A stretch of 15,087 bases of DNA from Frankiales bacterium (GTDB lineage Bacteria; Actinomycetota; Actinomycetes; JAFAQI01), in NCBI GenBank assembly GCA_019246495.1, contig JAFAQI010000530.1, positions 1 through 15,087 on the forward strand, given 5' to 3'. Positions 1 to 6,264 of this stretch are shown here, in pieces. Each line of letters opens with the position of its first letter. Positions within the stretch are counted from its first letter, which is position 1. Under the pieces are notes generated by a model, which saw only the letters and a list, made by a program, of their open reading frames with translations, did not search any database and was not told the DNA's origin. A program made the position numbers and the translations under genes.

Positions 1-556
1 CCGCGTTGGCCAGGAACACCCAGGCGGTGCCGACCGACGCGATCATCAGACCGGCGATTGCCGGGCCGAGGACGCGCGCGGTGTTGAACGTCGCGGAGTT
101 GAGTCCCACGGCGTTGGCGAGCAACGACGGGCCGACGAGCTCGGTGACGAACGCCTGCCGCACCGGCGCGTCGATCGCACTGGCCATGCCGAGCGCGAAC
201 GCGAGCGCATAGACCTCCCACAGCTGCGCCGCGCCGCTCAGGTCGAGCAGTCCGAGGCCGAGCGCGAGCACACCCATCGCGATCTGCGTCATGACGAGCG
301 TGCGCCGCTTGGGGAACCGGTCGGCGATGACGCCGCCGTAGAGTCCGATGAGCAACACGGGAGCGAACTGCAGCCCCGTCGTGATGCCGATCGCCGTACC
401 CGAGTTGTGCGACAGGTTCAGAACCAGCCAGTCCTGCGCGACTCGTTGCATCCACGTGCCGGACAGCGACACGACCTGGCCCGAGGCGAACAGTCGGTAG
501 TTGCGGACGCGCAGCGACTGGAACATCGAAGTGCGATCGGCGGCCCTGGCGCTCAT
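1..556 (-). CDS. MFS exporter, N-terminal part (cut by left edge)
   Basis: The first 185 codons of a major facilitator superfamily transporter are visible; the rest lies left of the window. The protein opens MSARAADRTSMFQSLRVRNY, where the RVRNYRLFASGQ stretch is typical of the MFS_3 (EntS/DHA3-like) drug and siderophore exporters. It continues with a first membrane helix containing a WMQRVAQDWLVLNLS motif. A loop with GGVIADRFPKRRTL follows, which is the conserved motif A between helices 2 and 3. Further hydrophobic segments include LGLGLLDLSG and AFALGMASAIDAPVRQAFV. The ATG overlaps the marR stop codon in ATGA, so the two genes are translationally coupled in one operon. By analogy with other marR-MFS pairs it probably exports a toxic compound that MarR senses. 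The substrate cannot be read from the sequence. Confidence 0.9.
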   Translation of the reverse strand, partial: MSARAADRTSMFQSLRVRNYRLFASGQVVSLSGTWMQRVAQDWLVLNLSHNSGTAIGITTGLQFAPVLLIGLYGGVIADRFPKRRTLVMTQIAMGVLALGLGLLDLSGAAQLWEVYALAFALGMASAIDAPVRQAFVTELVGPSLLANAVGLNSATFNTARVLGPAIAGLMIASVGTAWVFLANA

Positions 557-987
557 GACCGCGAGAGCTTCTCCAGGACAGGCAGCGCCGCGGCGAGGGC
601 CGCGGTCTCCGCCGCGTCGAGCGAACGTAGTCGCTGCGACAGCCATTTGTCCTTACGGCGCCGGTCATCGGCGAGTAGCGCGCGTCCCGCCGGGCTGGCC
701 GTGACGACAACCTGGCGCCGGTCGACCGGGTCCGGCGTGCGGGTGACGAAGCCGTGTTCTTCGAGCAGGGCGACGATCCGTGTCATCGACGGCGGCTGCA
801 CCTTCTCGTGCCCGGCCAGCTCGCTCGGCGTCATCGGGCCGTGCCGCTCGAGCGTGCGCAATGCCGCCCACTGCCCGAGGGACAGATCAGTGGCCGCGCG
901 CTCGGCACGCATCCGCCGGCCCAGCCGAGCCACTGCGTCACGCAAGGAGCCGGCGAGAGCCGTGTCGTTGCGGGTCGCGGAGGGCAT
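553..987 (-). CDS. MarR-family transcriptional regulator
   Basis: A 144-residue protein of normal MarR length. It has the usual order: an N-terminal dimerisation helix (about residues 8-33), a winged helix-turn-helix (about 36-100) and C-terminal dimerisation helices (about 105-142). The recognition helix is around VQPPSMTRIVALLEEHGF (63-80). The wing carries the family signature DPVDRR (86-91) followed by a hydrophobic strand (VVVTAS). These proteins are dimeric repressors released from DNA by small phenolic or other ligands. The downstream MFS exporter starts inside its stop codon, so this is a repressor-pump operon. Its promoter lies 6 bases before the ATG, which predicts a leaderless mRNA. 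A perfect TTAGC-3-GCTAA repeat sits between the -35 and -10 boxes and is the likely autoregulatory operator. The inducer is unknown. Confidence 0.93.
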   Translation of the reverse strand: MPSATRNDTALAGSLRDAVARLGRRMRAERAATDLSLGQWAALRTLERHGPMTPSELAGHEKVQPPSMTRIVALLEEHGFVTRTPDPVDRRQVVVTASPAGRALLADDRRRKDKWLSQRLRSLDAAETAALAAALPVLEKLSRS

Positions 988-993
988 GTCGTT

Positions 994-1024
994 AGTTTAG
1001 GTCATTAGCCTCGCTAAGTAAAAT
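994..1024. promoter_or_regulatory. Overlapping divergent promoters with MarR operator
   Basis: On the minus strand, TTTACT (1017-1022) and TAAACT (994-999) are separated by exactly 17 bases. The -10 box ends 6 bases before the marR ATG, so transcription would begin at or next to the start codon. On the plus strand, TTTAGG (996-1001) and TAAAAT (1019-1024) are also 17 bases apart and point at the membrane-protein gene at 1071. A perfect inverted repeat TTAGC-CTC-GCTAA (1005-1017) lies in both spacers. The boxes and the repeat are seen directly; MarR binding and shared control of both genes are inferred. Confidence 0.65.
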
Positions 1025-1070
1025 GGCTGAGCCTTGCGCGGCCTGACTCCGCGTAGGCGAGGATGGAGCC

Positions 1071-1661
1071 GTGACCGTGACCAGCGGACCCACGTCGTAC
1101 GACGGGAAACCGCCGCCGAGGCAACCGCGCCGCCGTCGCGGGCTGCCGGCGCGGATCGCTCTCCTGCTCTCGATCGTCGTCGTGCTGCTGATCATCACGA
1201 GCACGTCGTCGATCCGCACCTGGTGGGCGCACCGGCTGCACGACGCGACCGGCGGCAACTGGACGGCCGACTACGTCATCGGTCTGGCCGTCGGCATGCT
1301 GCCGGTGATGGGCGTCGTGCTCGGGGCGCTGCGCGCCCGCGGTCCCCGCCGGGTGTTCCGGATGTTCGTCTTCGGCGCGCTTGGCTTCGTGCTGACCTAT
1401 CTCGTCGCGCCCTCACCGGCGAGCTGGCTCGCCCACCAGTCGGCGAGTCGCGTCTTCGACCGCCTCTCGCCGGGCTATCTCGCCGGCGTCTTCACCGCGA
1501 TCATGCTGTGGCTGGCTGCCATCGTCATCGGAGTCGCTCGCGCGCGGGCACGCTGGCGGCGGTTCCGCGACCGGGCGATGGCCCGGCACTCCGCGCCGGA
1601 TGGGCCGCGGGGTGGGCCGCCGGATGGTTCGCCGCCGACGCACCGCGTCATCGACGTCTGA
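1071..1661 (+). CDS. Integral membrane protein, unknown function
   Basis: A 196-residue protein starting at GTG, chosen because AGGATGGA lies just upstream. I do not recognise a named family. The N-terminus (1-25) is Pro/Arg-rich and basic. Four probable membrane helices follow at about 27-47, 68-87, 97-114 and 136-156. The C-terminal tail (about 157-196) is strongly basic and then Gly/Pro-rich, and is predicted to be cytoplasmic. Helices 2 and 3 contain conserved-looking glycines (GLAVGMLPVMGVVLGAL and FGALGFVLTYLVAP). It diverges from the marR-MFS operon and its candidate promoter overlaps the marR operator, so it may belong to the MarR regulon. It ends 17 bases from the convergent purine permease, with a strong hairpin between them. 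A transport or membrane-stress role is possible but unproven. Confidence 0.75.
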   Translation: MTVTSGPTSYDGKPPPRQPRRRRGLPARIALLLSIVVVLLIITSTSSIRTWWAHRLHDATGGNWTADYVIGLAVGMLPVMGVVLGALRARGPRRVFRMFVFGALGFVLTYLVAPSPASWLAHQSASRVFDRLSPGYLAGVFTAIMLWLAAIVIGVARARARWRRFRDRAMARHSAPDGPRGGPPDGSPPTHRVIDV

Positions 1662-1668
1662 GCGGCGA

Positions 1669-1696
1669 GCGCTCGGCGTCAGGCGACGCCGAGCGC
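1669..1696. terminator. Bidirectional hairpin terminator
   Basis: A perfect 12-bp inverted repeat, GCGCTCGGCGTC and GACGCCGAGCGC, with a 4-base loop AGGC. It lies between the convergent membrane-protein gene (ends 1661) and purine permease gene (stop codon 1679-1681, inside the left arm and loop). There is no clear T-tract on either side, as is usual in high-GC actinobacteria. It could end transcription from both directions. Confidence 0.75.
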
Positions 1697-3121
1697 CTGC
1701 TTGATCGGCGCGAGTGCGAAGTACGCCGCGAACAGCACGGCGATGGCCCACAGCAGCGGGTGCGGCTCGCGGGCCTTTCCCTGCGCCGACTTGAGCACGA
1801 CGTAGGAGATCATCCCCGCACCGATGCCGTTGGTGATCGAGTAGGTGAACGGCATCAGCACGATCGTCAGGAAGCACGGGATCGCGATCGACCAGTCGTC
1901 CCACGGGATGCCCTTGACCTGCGTCATCAGCAGGAAGCCGACCGCGACGAGCGCGGGGGTCGCGGCGGCCGACGGCACGATGGAGTAGAGCGGGGTGAAG
2001 AACAGGGCGATGCCGAAGAACACCGCGGTGAAGACGCTCGCGAGCCCAGTGCGCGCGCCTTCACCGACGCCAGCGGCCGACTCGATGAACGCGGTGTTGG
2101 ACGAGACGGAGCCAACGCCGCCGGCGACCGCCGCCGCGCCGTCGATGAACAGCACCCGGCCGATGTTGGGGACGCGACCCTTCTCGTCGAGCAGGCCGGC
2201 CTCGTTGCTGATGCCGACGATGGTGCCCATCGCATCGAAGAAGTCGCTGAGGATCAGCGTGAAGATGAAGACGATCGCCGTGATGATGCCGGCGTGCACG
2301 AACCCGCCGCCGAGGGAGAACTTGCCGAGGAGATGAAGGTCCGGGGAGGAGGTCACCTTGTTCGGCCATTCGGGGATCTGGTTGCCCCACCCGTTCGGCG
2401 CCAACGGATCCTTCGGAATCGTCGCGCTGCTGTTGATGATCACGGCGAGGATGGTCGCGCCGATGATCGAGAGCAGGATCGCTCCCGGCACGCGCCGGAC
2501 GAGCAGCACGACGGTGAGCAGCAAGCCGACGACGAAGACGACGACTGGCCAGCCGGTGAGCTCACCCGTGCCCGCGCCACCGAGGCTCACCGGCGTCGGA
2601 GCTCCGGCCGGCGTGTGCACGAAGTGGGCGTCGACGAGTCCGATGAACGCGATGAACAGACCGATGCCGACACTGATCGCCTGCTTCAGCGGCAACGGGA
2701 TCGCATCCATGATGACCTGACGCAGACCGGTGACGACGAGCAGGCAGATGCCGAGGCCCTCGATGACCACGAGGCCCATGGCATCGGGCCAGGACATCGT
2801 GGGTGCGATCTGGAAGGCCACGACGCTGTCGAGGCCGAGCCCGGCGGCGACGGCGAGCGGCAGGTTGCCGCCGACACCCATGATGAGAGTCATCACCCCG
2901 GCAATGAGTGCCGTTGCGGCCGACAGCTGAGGGAAGCTGAGCGCGTGCTTGTGGTAGTCGTGGCCGAGGCTCAGGATCACCGGATTGAGAATGATGATGT
3001 AAGCCATCGTGAAGAACGTCGCGAGACCGCCGCGCAACTCGCGGGCAATCGTCGTACCGCGCTCACTGATCTTGAAGTAGCCGTCCAACCCGCTGCCCGA
3101 TGTGGCGGCATTCGCAGCCAT
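1679..3121 (-). CDS. NCS2-family purine permease (AzgA/PbuG-like)
   Basis: A 480-residue polytopic membrane protein, the usual length for AzgA/PbuG-type nucleobase permeases, which take up hypoxanthine, guanine or adenine by proton symport. Near the N-terminus it has the family signature ELRGGLATFFTMAYIIILNP. It also has GLDSVVAFQIAPTMSW (a substrate-binding helix), the segment SDFFDAMGTIVGISNEAGLL, and the conserved GSVSSNTAFIESAAGVGEGA followed by RTGLASV. A long extracellular insert with APNGWGNQIPEWPNK lies mid-protein. The start ATG is preceded by GGGGAGG at good spacing. It is monocistronic, divergent from DUF2530 and convergent with the membrane-protein gene, with a hairpin overlapping its stop codon. 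No purine riboswitch is visible in the 71-base upstream gap. The exact purine is not predictable. Confidence 0.93.
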   Translation of the reverse strand: MAANAATSGSGLDGYFKISERGTTIARELRGGLATFFTMAYIIILNPVILSLGHDYHKHALSFPQLSAATALIAGVMTLIMGVGGNLPLAVAAGLGLDSVVAFQIAPTMSWPDAMGLVVIEGLGICLLVVTGLRQVIMDAIPLPLKQAISVGIGLFIAFIGLVDAHFVHTPAGAPTPVSLGGAGTGELTGWPVVVFVVGLLLTVVLLVRRVPGAILLSIIGATILAVIINSSATIPKDPLAPNGWGNQIPEWPNKVTSSPDLHLLGKFSLGGGFVHAGIITAIVFIFTLILSDFFDAMGTIVGISNEAGLLDEKGRVPNIGRVLFIDGAAAVAGGVGSVSSNTAFIESAAGVGEGARTGLASVFTAVFFGIALFFTPLYSIVPSAAATPALVAVGFLLMTQVKGIPWDDWSIAIPCFLTIVLMPFTYSITNGIGAGMISYVVLKSAQGKAREPHPLLWAIAVLFAAYFALAPIKQALGVA

Positions 3122-3192
3122 CCGTGAGCCTCCCCGATCCGTTCGGCCGACGCGCTCAGCCTGCCAGACCAGTGATCTCTATCGTTGTCGCC

Positions 3193-3417
3193 ATGCCGAA
3201 GCCGCCCCGTCGGCCCGACCCGGCCCCGCTGGAGACTGACGACCGGCCGGTGGTCCTCGTCGGCATCGCGCTGTGGATCGTGGCGTTCGTCGTGCTGGTC
3301 GTGTTCTTCCGCGACGACCTGCACCGTCACCACACCACGTGGTGGTTGTGGAGCTGCGGCATCGGCGTCGTGCTGGGCCTGTATGGCCTGCGCTACGCCG
3401 CCCGCCGTCGCCGCTGA
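3193..3417 (+). CDS. DUF2530 small membrane protein
   Basis: A 74-residue protein of the actinobacterial family DUF2530, whose function is unknown. The family pattern is visible: a Pro-rich basic start (MPKPPRRPDPAPLETDDRPV), a first membrane helix (VLVGIALWIVAFVVLVVFF), a short polar loop rich in His (RDDLHRHHTTWW), a second helix (LWSCGIGVVLGLYGLRYA) and a basic end. The open frame extends further upstream, but I chose this ATG because the family starts here and the extension would overlap the divergent permease start. No good ribosome-binding site precedes it. A TATCGT box 7 bases upstream (3180-3185) would fit a leaderless transcript. It is a separate unit, followed at once by a 13-bp inverted repeat. 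Confidence 0.85.
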   Translation: MPKPPRRPDPAPLETDDRPVVLVGIALWIVAFVVLVVFFRDDLHRHHTTWWLWSCGIGVVLGLYGLRYAARRRR

Positions 3418-3420
3418 ACC

Positions 3421-3470
3421 GACTTGTCAGAACGTCGAAGGGTCATAGCGCCGCGAGGTTCTGACAAGTC
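3421..3470. repeat. 13-bp perfect inverted repeat with 24-base loop
   Basis: The arms GACTTGTCAGAAC (3421-3433) and GTTCTGACAAGTC (3458-3470) are perfectly complementary and enclose 24 bases. The element fills the whole space between the DUF2530 stop and the DUF3027 stop, and its right arm overlaps the DUF3027 stop codon. It may be a bidirectional terminator. The arms are notably less GC-rich than the surroundings and the loop is long, so a dispersed REP- or MITE-like element is also possible. Confidence 0.7.
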
Positions 3471-4275
3471 AGGAGTGGCCGAACGGCTCCGCGGTGTCGT
3501 CGCCACTGACCGAGCCCGGCTCGTGACCGAGCGGCCCGCCGACCACGTCGATGCGGAACTCGTCGACCAGCGGCGGCGCAGGCGCCGGTGAGGCCGGTAC
3601 GACGACAGCCTCCGAGTGACCGCCACAACCGTGGTCCACGGAGACGACCCGCCCGTCATCCGGCGCGTACTCGTTCGCGCACGCACCGAAGGCCTGCCGC
3701 AGCGCGCCGGCGAGCGGCACGAAGAAGCCGCAGGTCGCGCAGGACGCAGGCGCGGCGCGGGCAATAGCAGCCTCCGGCCCGTTGTCGCCGGCGTACCAGC
3801 GCTCGACCGCATCCACGCGACCGTCGAAGCTCAACACCCGCGCCCGGCCGAGGCCGAGCTCGAACGCCACCGCCTGCAGCTCGTCGTCGTCGGTCGCCGT
3901 GTAGCCAGGCACCAGACGCGGGTCGTCCGCCTGCGTCGGCAACAGGTCGCCGACGCCAAGGTCACCCGGCCGCAGCCGCTCGTGCCACGGCACCCACGGC
4001 GGCGGCAGCAGCGCTTCGTCGCCGGGCAGCAGCACGACCTCGTCGACGGTCGCGATCTTGGCGCGGGCTGCGCGGGTGAGGGTGACGGCCCAGTTCCAGC
4101 CGCGGTACGCCGGGTCGCGCGTGGCGAACCGGTGGGTCGCGAGGCGCTCGCCCTCACCCTCGACGCCGAGGTGCTCGCCGACCAGGCCGGGGGCCTCCGC
4201 CTCCGCGGCGGCGCGCGCCACGTCGACCGCATCGGCCAGGACCGGGTCCACCGCGGCCGTCGTCACCGTCGTCAC
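3469..4275 (-). CDS. DUF3027 protein with four-Cys putative metal site
   Basis: A 268-residue protein of the actinobacterial family DUF3027, function unknown. Diagnostic blocks are YRGWNWAVTLTRAARA, a strand DEVVLLPGDEALLPPPWVPW, the motif RPGDLGVGDLLPT, and a Cys-containing block CATCGFFVPLAGALRQAFG followed by ANEYAPDDGRVVSVDHGCG. Numbered from this start, cysteines 179, 182, 199 and 217 make a CxxC...C...C pattern with nearby His215 and His220, suggesting a zinc-ribbon-like site; this is inference. The tail (about 225-268) is Pro/Ala-rich and poorly conserved. The frame is open to an ATG at 4338, but that would overlap the start of the divergent MFS gene at 4337. I therefore place the start at the GTG at 4275 (protein begins VTTVTTAAVDPVL); an ATG at 4293 is another option. 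It is soluble, with no signal peptide. Confidence 0.85.
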   Translation of the reverse strand: MTTVTTAAVDPVLADAVDVARAAAEAEAPGLVGEHLGVEGEGERLATHRFATRDPAYRGWNWAVTLTRAARAKIATVDEVVLLPGDEALLPPPWVPWHERLRPGDLGVGDLLPTQADDPRLVPGYTATDDDELQAVAFELGLGRARVLSFDGRVDAVERWYAGDNGPEAAIARAAPASCATCGFFVPLAGALRQAFGACANEYAPDDGRVVSVDHGCGGHSEAVVVPASPAPAPPLVDEFRIDVVGGPLGHEPGSVSGDDTAEPFGHS

Positions 4276-4336
4276 CGCACAAGTGTTGCGCATCTGCAGC
4301 ACACACGTCGGGCGCATCCCGTAGAACACTGGAGAC

Positions 4337-5719
4337 ATGACCGGACCGACCGCCCGCGAGACCGAGGCTTCGCAGCCGTCGGCTCCGGGTCAGGCGGCCC
4401 CGGTCCGCTCCGCCACCGCCCAGCTCGCCCGGGCCGTCGTCACCACGACGCGCAGCGGGCTGCGCCGGCTCCGCACATGGAACAACAGCTCCGGGGCGAG
4501 GGAGTCCGGCCTCGCCCGCCTCGTCGAGGTGCACGCTTTGCAAGTCGCCGGCGACGCGTTCGTCACGGTCGCCCTCGCCGGATCGCTGTTCTTCTCCGTC
4601 TCCCCCGGCGTCGCGCGCCCGCGCATCGGGCTCTACCTCATCGTCACGATGGCGCCGTTCGCCGTGCTCGCGCCGGTGCTCGGCCCGCTGCTCGACCACT
4701 TTCGCCACGGCCGCCGGTTCGCGATCGCTGCGACGATGCTCGCCCGCGCGACGCTCGCCCTGGTCATCGGCCACGCCCTCGCCGGCAAGACGTTGTCGAC
4801 GACCGACACCCTCGCGCTCTATCCGGCCGCTCTCGGTGTCCTCGTCGGGCAGCGCACCTACTCGATCGCGCGCAGCGCTGCGGTTCCGCGTGTGCTGCCC
4901 CGCGGTCTGAGTCTCGTGCAGGCCAACGCCCGGCTCACGATCGCGGGTGTCTTCGCGCCGTCCATCGCCGCCTCCGCCGCGCTTGCGATCACCAAACTCG
5001 GCGGCCACCTGTGGGCGCTGCGGGTCGGCGCACTCATCTACGTCGCCGCTGCCCTCCTCGCGTTGCGCTTGCCGCGGTGGGCGGACGGTGGCGCGGAGGT
5101 ACGCCGACACGAGCAGCGACCGCGCCTCGGCAGTGCGTTCAAGCTCGGCCAGCCGGACCCTCGCGTCGGTGCGGCCTTGCGTTGCGCGTCGGCGTTGCGC
5201 TGGCTCTCCGGATTCCTGTTGTTCTACGGCGCTTTCGTCGTACAGGAGCATTCGATCGGAGGGCTCCCCAAGGCGGTCGCCTTGAGTGCGCTGGCGGTCG
5301 GGCTGGGCGCCGGCAACTTCGCCGGCACGATCATCGGCGCGCGCACGGCAAGCGTTCCGCCGACGCGCCTCAACGTCGCGCTGCTGACCATCACCGCCGC
5401 GACGACGCTCTTCACCGCTCTCGACTTCGGCTTGCTGACAGTGTTCGCCGTCGCGGTCGTTTCGTCGGCGACTGCCGCCGTGTCGAAGCTCGGCCTGGAC
5501 GCGACGATCCAGCAACGCGTCGACGAGTCCGTGCGGACGTCGACGTTCGCGCGGTCCGAGACGACGCTTCAGCTGGCCTGGGTCGTCGGTGGCGCGATCG
5601 GCATCACGCTGCCGACCGACGAGATCATCGGGTTCCTCGTCGCGACGTCAGCGCTCGTCCTCGCGATGCTGACGGCGTCGGGCGGACGGCGCGGAGCCCC
5701 AGCACCGCGACCGACCTGA
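4337..5719 (+). CDS. MFS permease
   Basis: A 460-residue major facilitator superfamily protein with a long soluble N-terminal stretch (about 1-60, Ala/Thr/Arg-rich) before the first helix. A motif-A-like loop GPLLDHFRHGRRFAIAA lies between helices 2 and 3, and about 10-12 hydrophobic segments follow, for example LYLIVTMAPFAVLAPVLGPL, VGALIYVAAALLALRL and VALSALAVGLGAGNFAGTII. The C-terminal half has ALLTITAATTLFTALDFGLL and ends in a short basic, Pro-rich tail. The ATG has GGAG just upstream with tight spacing, and it diverges from DUF3027 across about 60 bases. MFS genes next to DUF3027 and a cold-shock gene are, as I recall, a common actinobacterial arrangement, which suggests a housekeeping transporter. 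The substrate is unknown. Confidence 0.88.
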   Translation: MTGPTARETEASQPSAPGQAAPVRSATAQLARAVVTTTRSGLRRLRTWNNSSGARESGLARLVEVHALQVAGDAFVTVALAGSLFFSVSPGVARPRIGLYLIVTMAPFAVLAPVLGPLLDHFRHGRRFAIAATMLARATLALVIGHALAGKTLSTTDTLALYPAALGVLVGQRTYSIARSAAVPRVLPRGLSLVQANARLTIAGVFAPSIAASAALAITKLGGHLWALRVGALIYVAAALLALRLPRWADGGAEVRRHEQRPRLGSAFKLGQPDPRVGAALRCASALRWLSGFLLFYGAFVVQEHSIGGLPKAVALSALAVGLGAGNFAGTIIGARTASVPPTRLNVALLTITAATTLFTALDFGLLTVFAVAVVSSATAAVSKLGLDATIQQRVDESVRTSTFARSETTLQLAWVVGGAIGITLPTDEIIGFLVATSALVLAMLTASGGRRGAPAPRPT

Positions 5720-5732
5720 TCGCCGCGCCCTA

Positions 5733-5756
5733 CCTGAACTGCTGCGCGAGTTCAGG
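5733..5756. terminator. Bidirectional hairpin terminator
   Basis: A perfect 8-bp inverted repeat, CCTGAACT (5733-5740) and AGTTCAGG (5749-5756), with an 8-base loop, placed 14 bases after the MFS stop. The right arm contains the stop codon of the convergent cold-shock gene (5752-5754). No T-tract follows on either strand. Confidence 0.6.
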
Positions 5757-6135
5757 CTTCGAGCTCGTTGGCGACCGCGCGAACGACTTCCGCGATGCGG
5801 TGCGCGGCGCGCTTCTCCGGGTAGCGGCCGCGGCGCAGGTCCGGCTGCACCTTCGCCTCGAGCAGCTTGATCATGTCGTCGACGACACCGTGCAGCTCCT
5901 CGGCGGGTCGCCGGGTGGTCTGCGCGAGCGACGGCAGCGGGTCGAGGATGCGGACGCTGAGCGCCTGCTCGCCGCGGCGTCCTTCGGCGACGCCGAACTC
6001 CACCCGCTGGCCCGGCTTGAGGGCTGCGCCGGCAGGCAGGGCCGAGGCGTGGACATAGACGTCCCCGCCGTCATCGCGGGCAAGGAACCCGAAGCCCTTG
6101 TCCACGTCGAACCACTTGACCTTGCCGCTCGGCAC
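5752..6135 (-). CDS. cspB: Cold-shock protein, long CspB type
   Basis: A 127-residue protein with an N-terminal cold-shock domain (about 1-66), an OB fold that binds single-stranded nucleic acid. The start [18 protein letters not shown] contains RNP1 (KGFGFL, 13-18). RNP2 is VYVHAS (26-31). The aromatic binding residues Trp8, Phe9, Phe15, Phe17, Tyr27 and His29 are all present. Unlike classical 67-residue Csp proteins it carries a helical C-terminal extension of about 60 residues ([18 protein letters not shown] onward), as in the longer actinobacterial CspB proteins. The extension is probably a domain for protein contacts, though its role is not established. The start is GTG, preceded by GGAG at 6 bases' spacing. 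It diverges from the DUF3352 gene and converges on the MFS gene. It is probably an RNA chaperone. Confidence 0.93.
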   Translation of the reverse strand: MPSGKVKWFDVDKGFGFLARDDGGDVYVHASALPAGAALKPGQRVEFGVAEGRRGEQALSVRILDPLPSLAQTTRRPAEELHGVVDDMIKLLEAKVQPDLRRGRYPEKRAAHRIAEVVRAVANELEA

Positions 6136-6167
6136 CGCTCACTCCGTTGTCTCGTGCCGATGTCGTG

Positions 6168-6196
6168 TTGACCTCGGCCGGCACCCAGGTTATCCG
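6168..6196 (+). promoter_or_regulatory. Candidate promoter for the DUF3352 gene
   Basis: TTGACC (6168-6173) matches the -35 consensus in five of six positions and is followed after 17 bases by TATCCG (6191-6196), a weak -10 box. It lies 68 bases before the chosen GTG start. A TAACCT box on the other strand (6187-6192) could serve the divergent cold-shock gene. Both assignments are tentative. Confidence 0.4.
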
Positions 6197-6264
6197 GCGG
6201 AACGGGCGACGGCATCGTGCATTTCTGCGACGATCTGGCGACCGGTGAGAGGGGCCAGAGGACC

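Noticed and set aside
1034..3127. An open plus-strand frame of about 697 codons opposite the purine permease
   Set aside because: Highly charged Asp/Glu/Arg repeats arise from the complement of a membrane-protein gene; no family is recognisable.
4276..4338. An N-terminal extension of DUF3027 to an ATG at 4338
   Set aside because: It would overlap the start codon of the divergent MFS gene, and the family starts near the GTG at 4275.
3616..6171. An open plus-strand frame of about 851 codons across DUF3027, the MFS gene and the cold-shock gene
   Set aside because: The product is Arg-rich and featureless and spans three recognisable genes in other frames.
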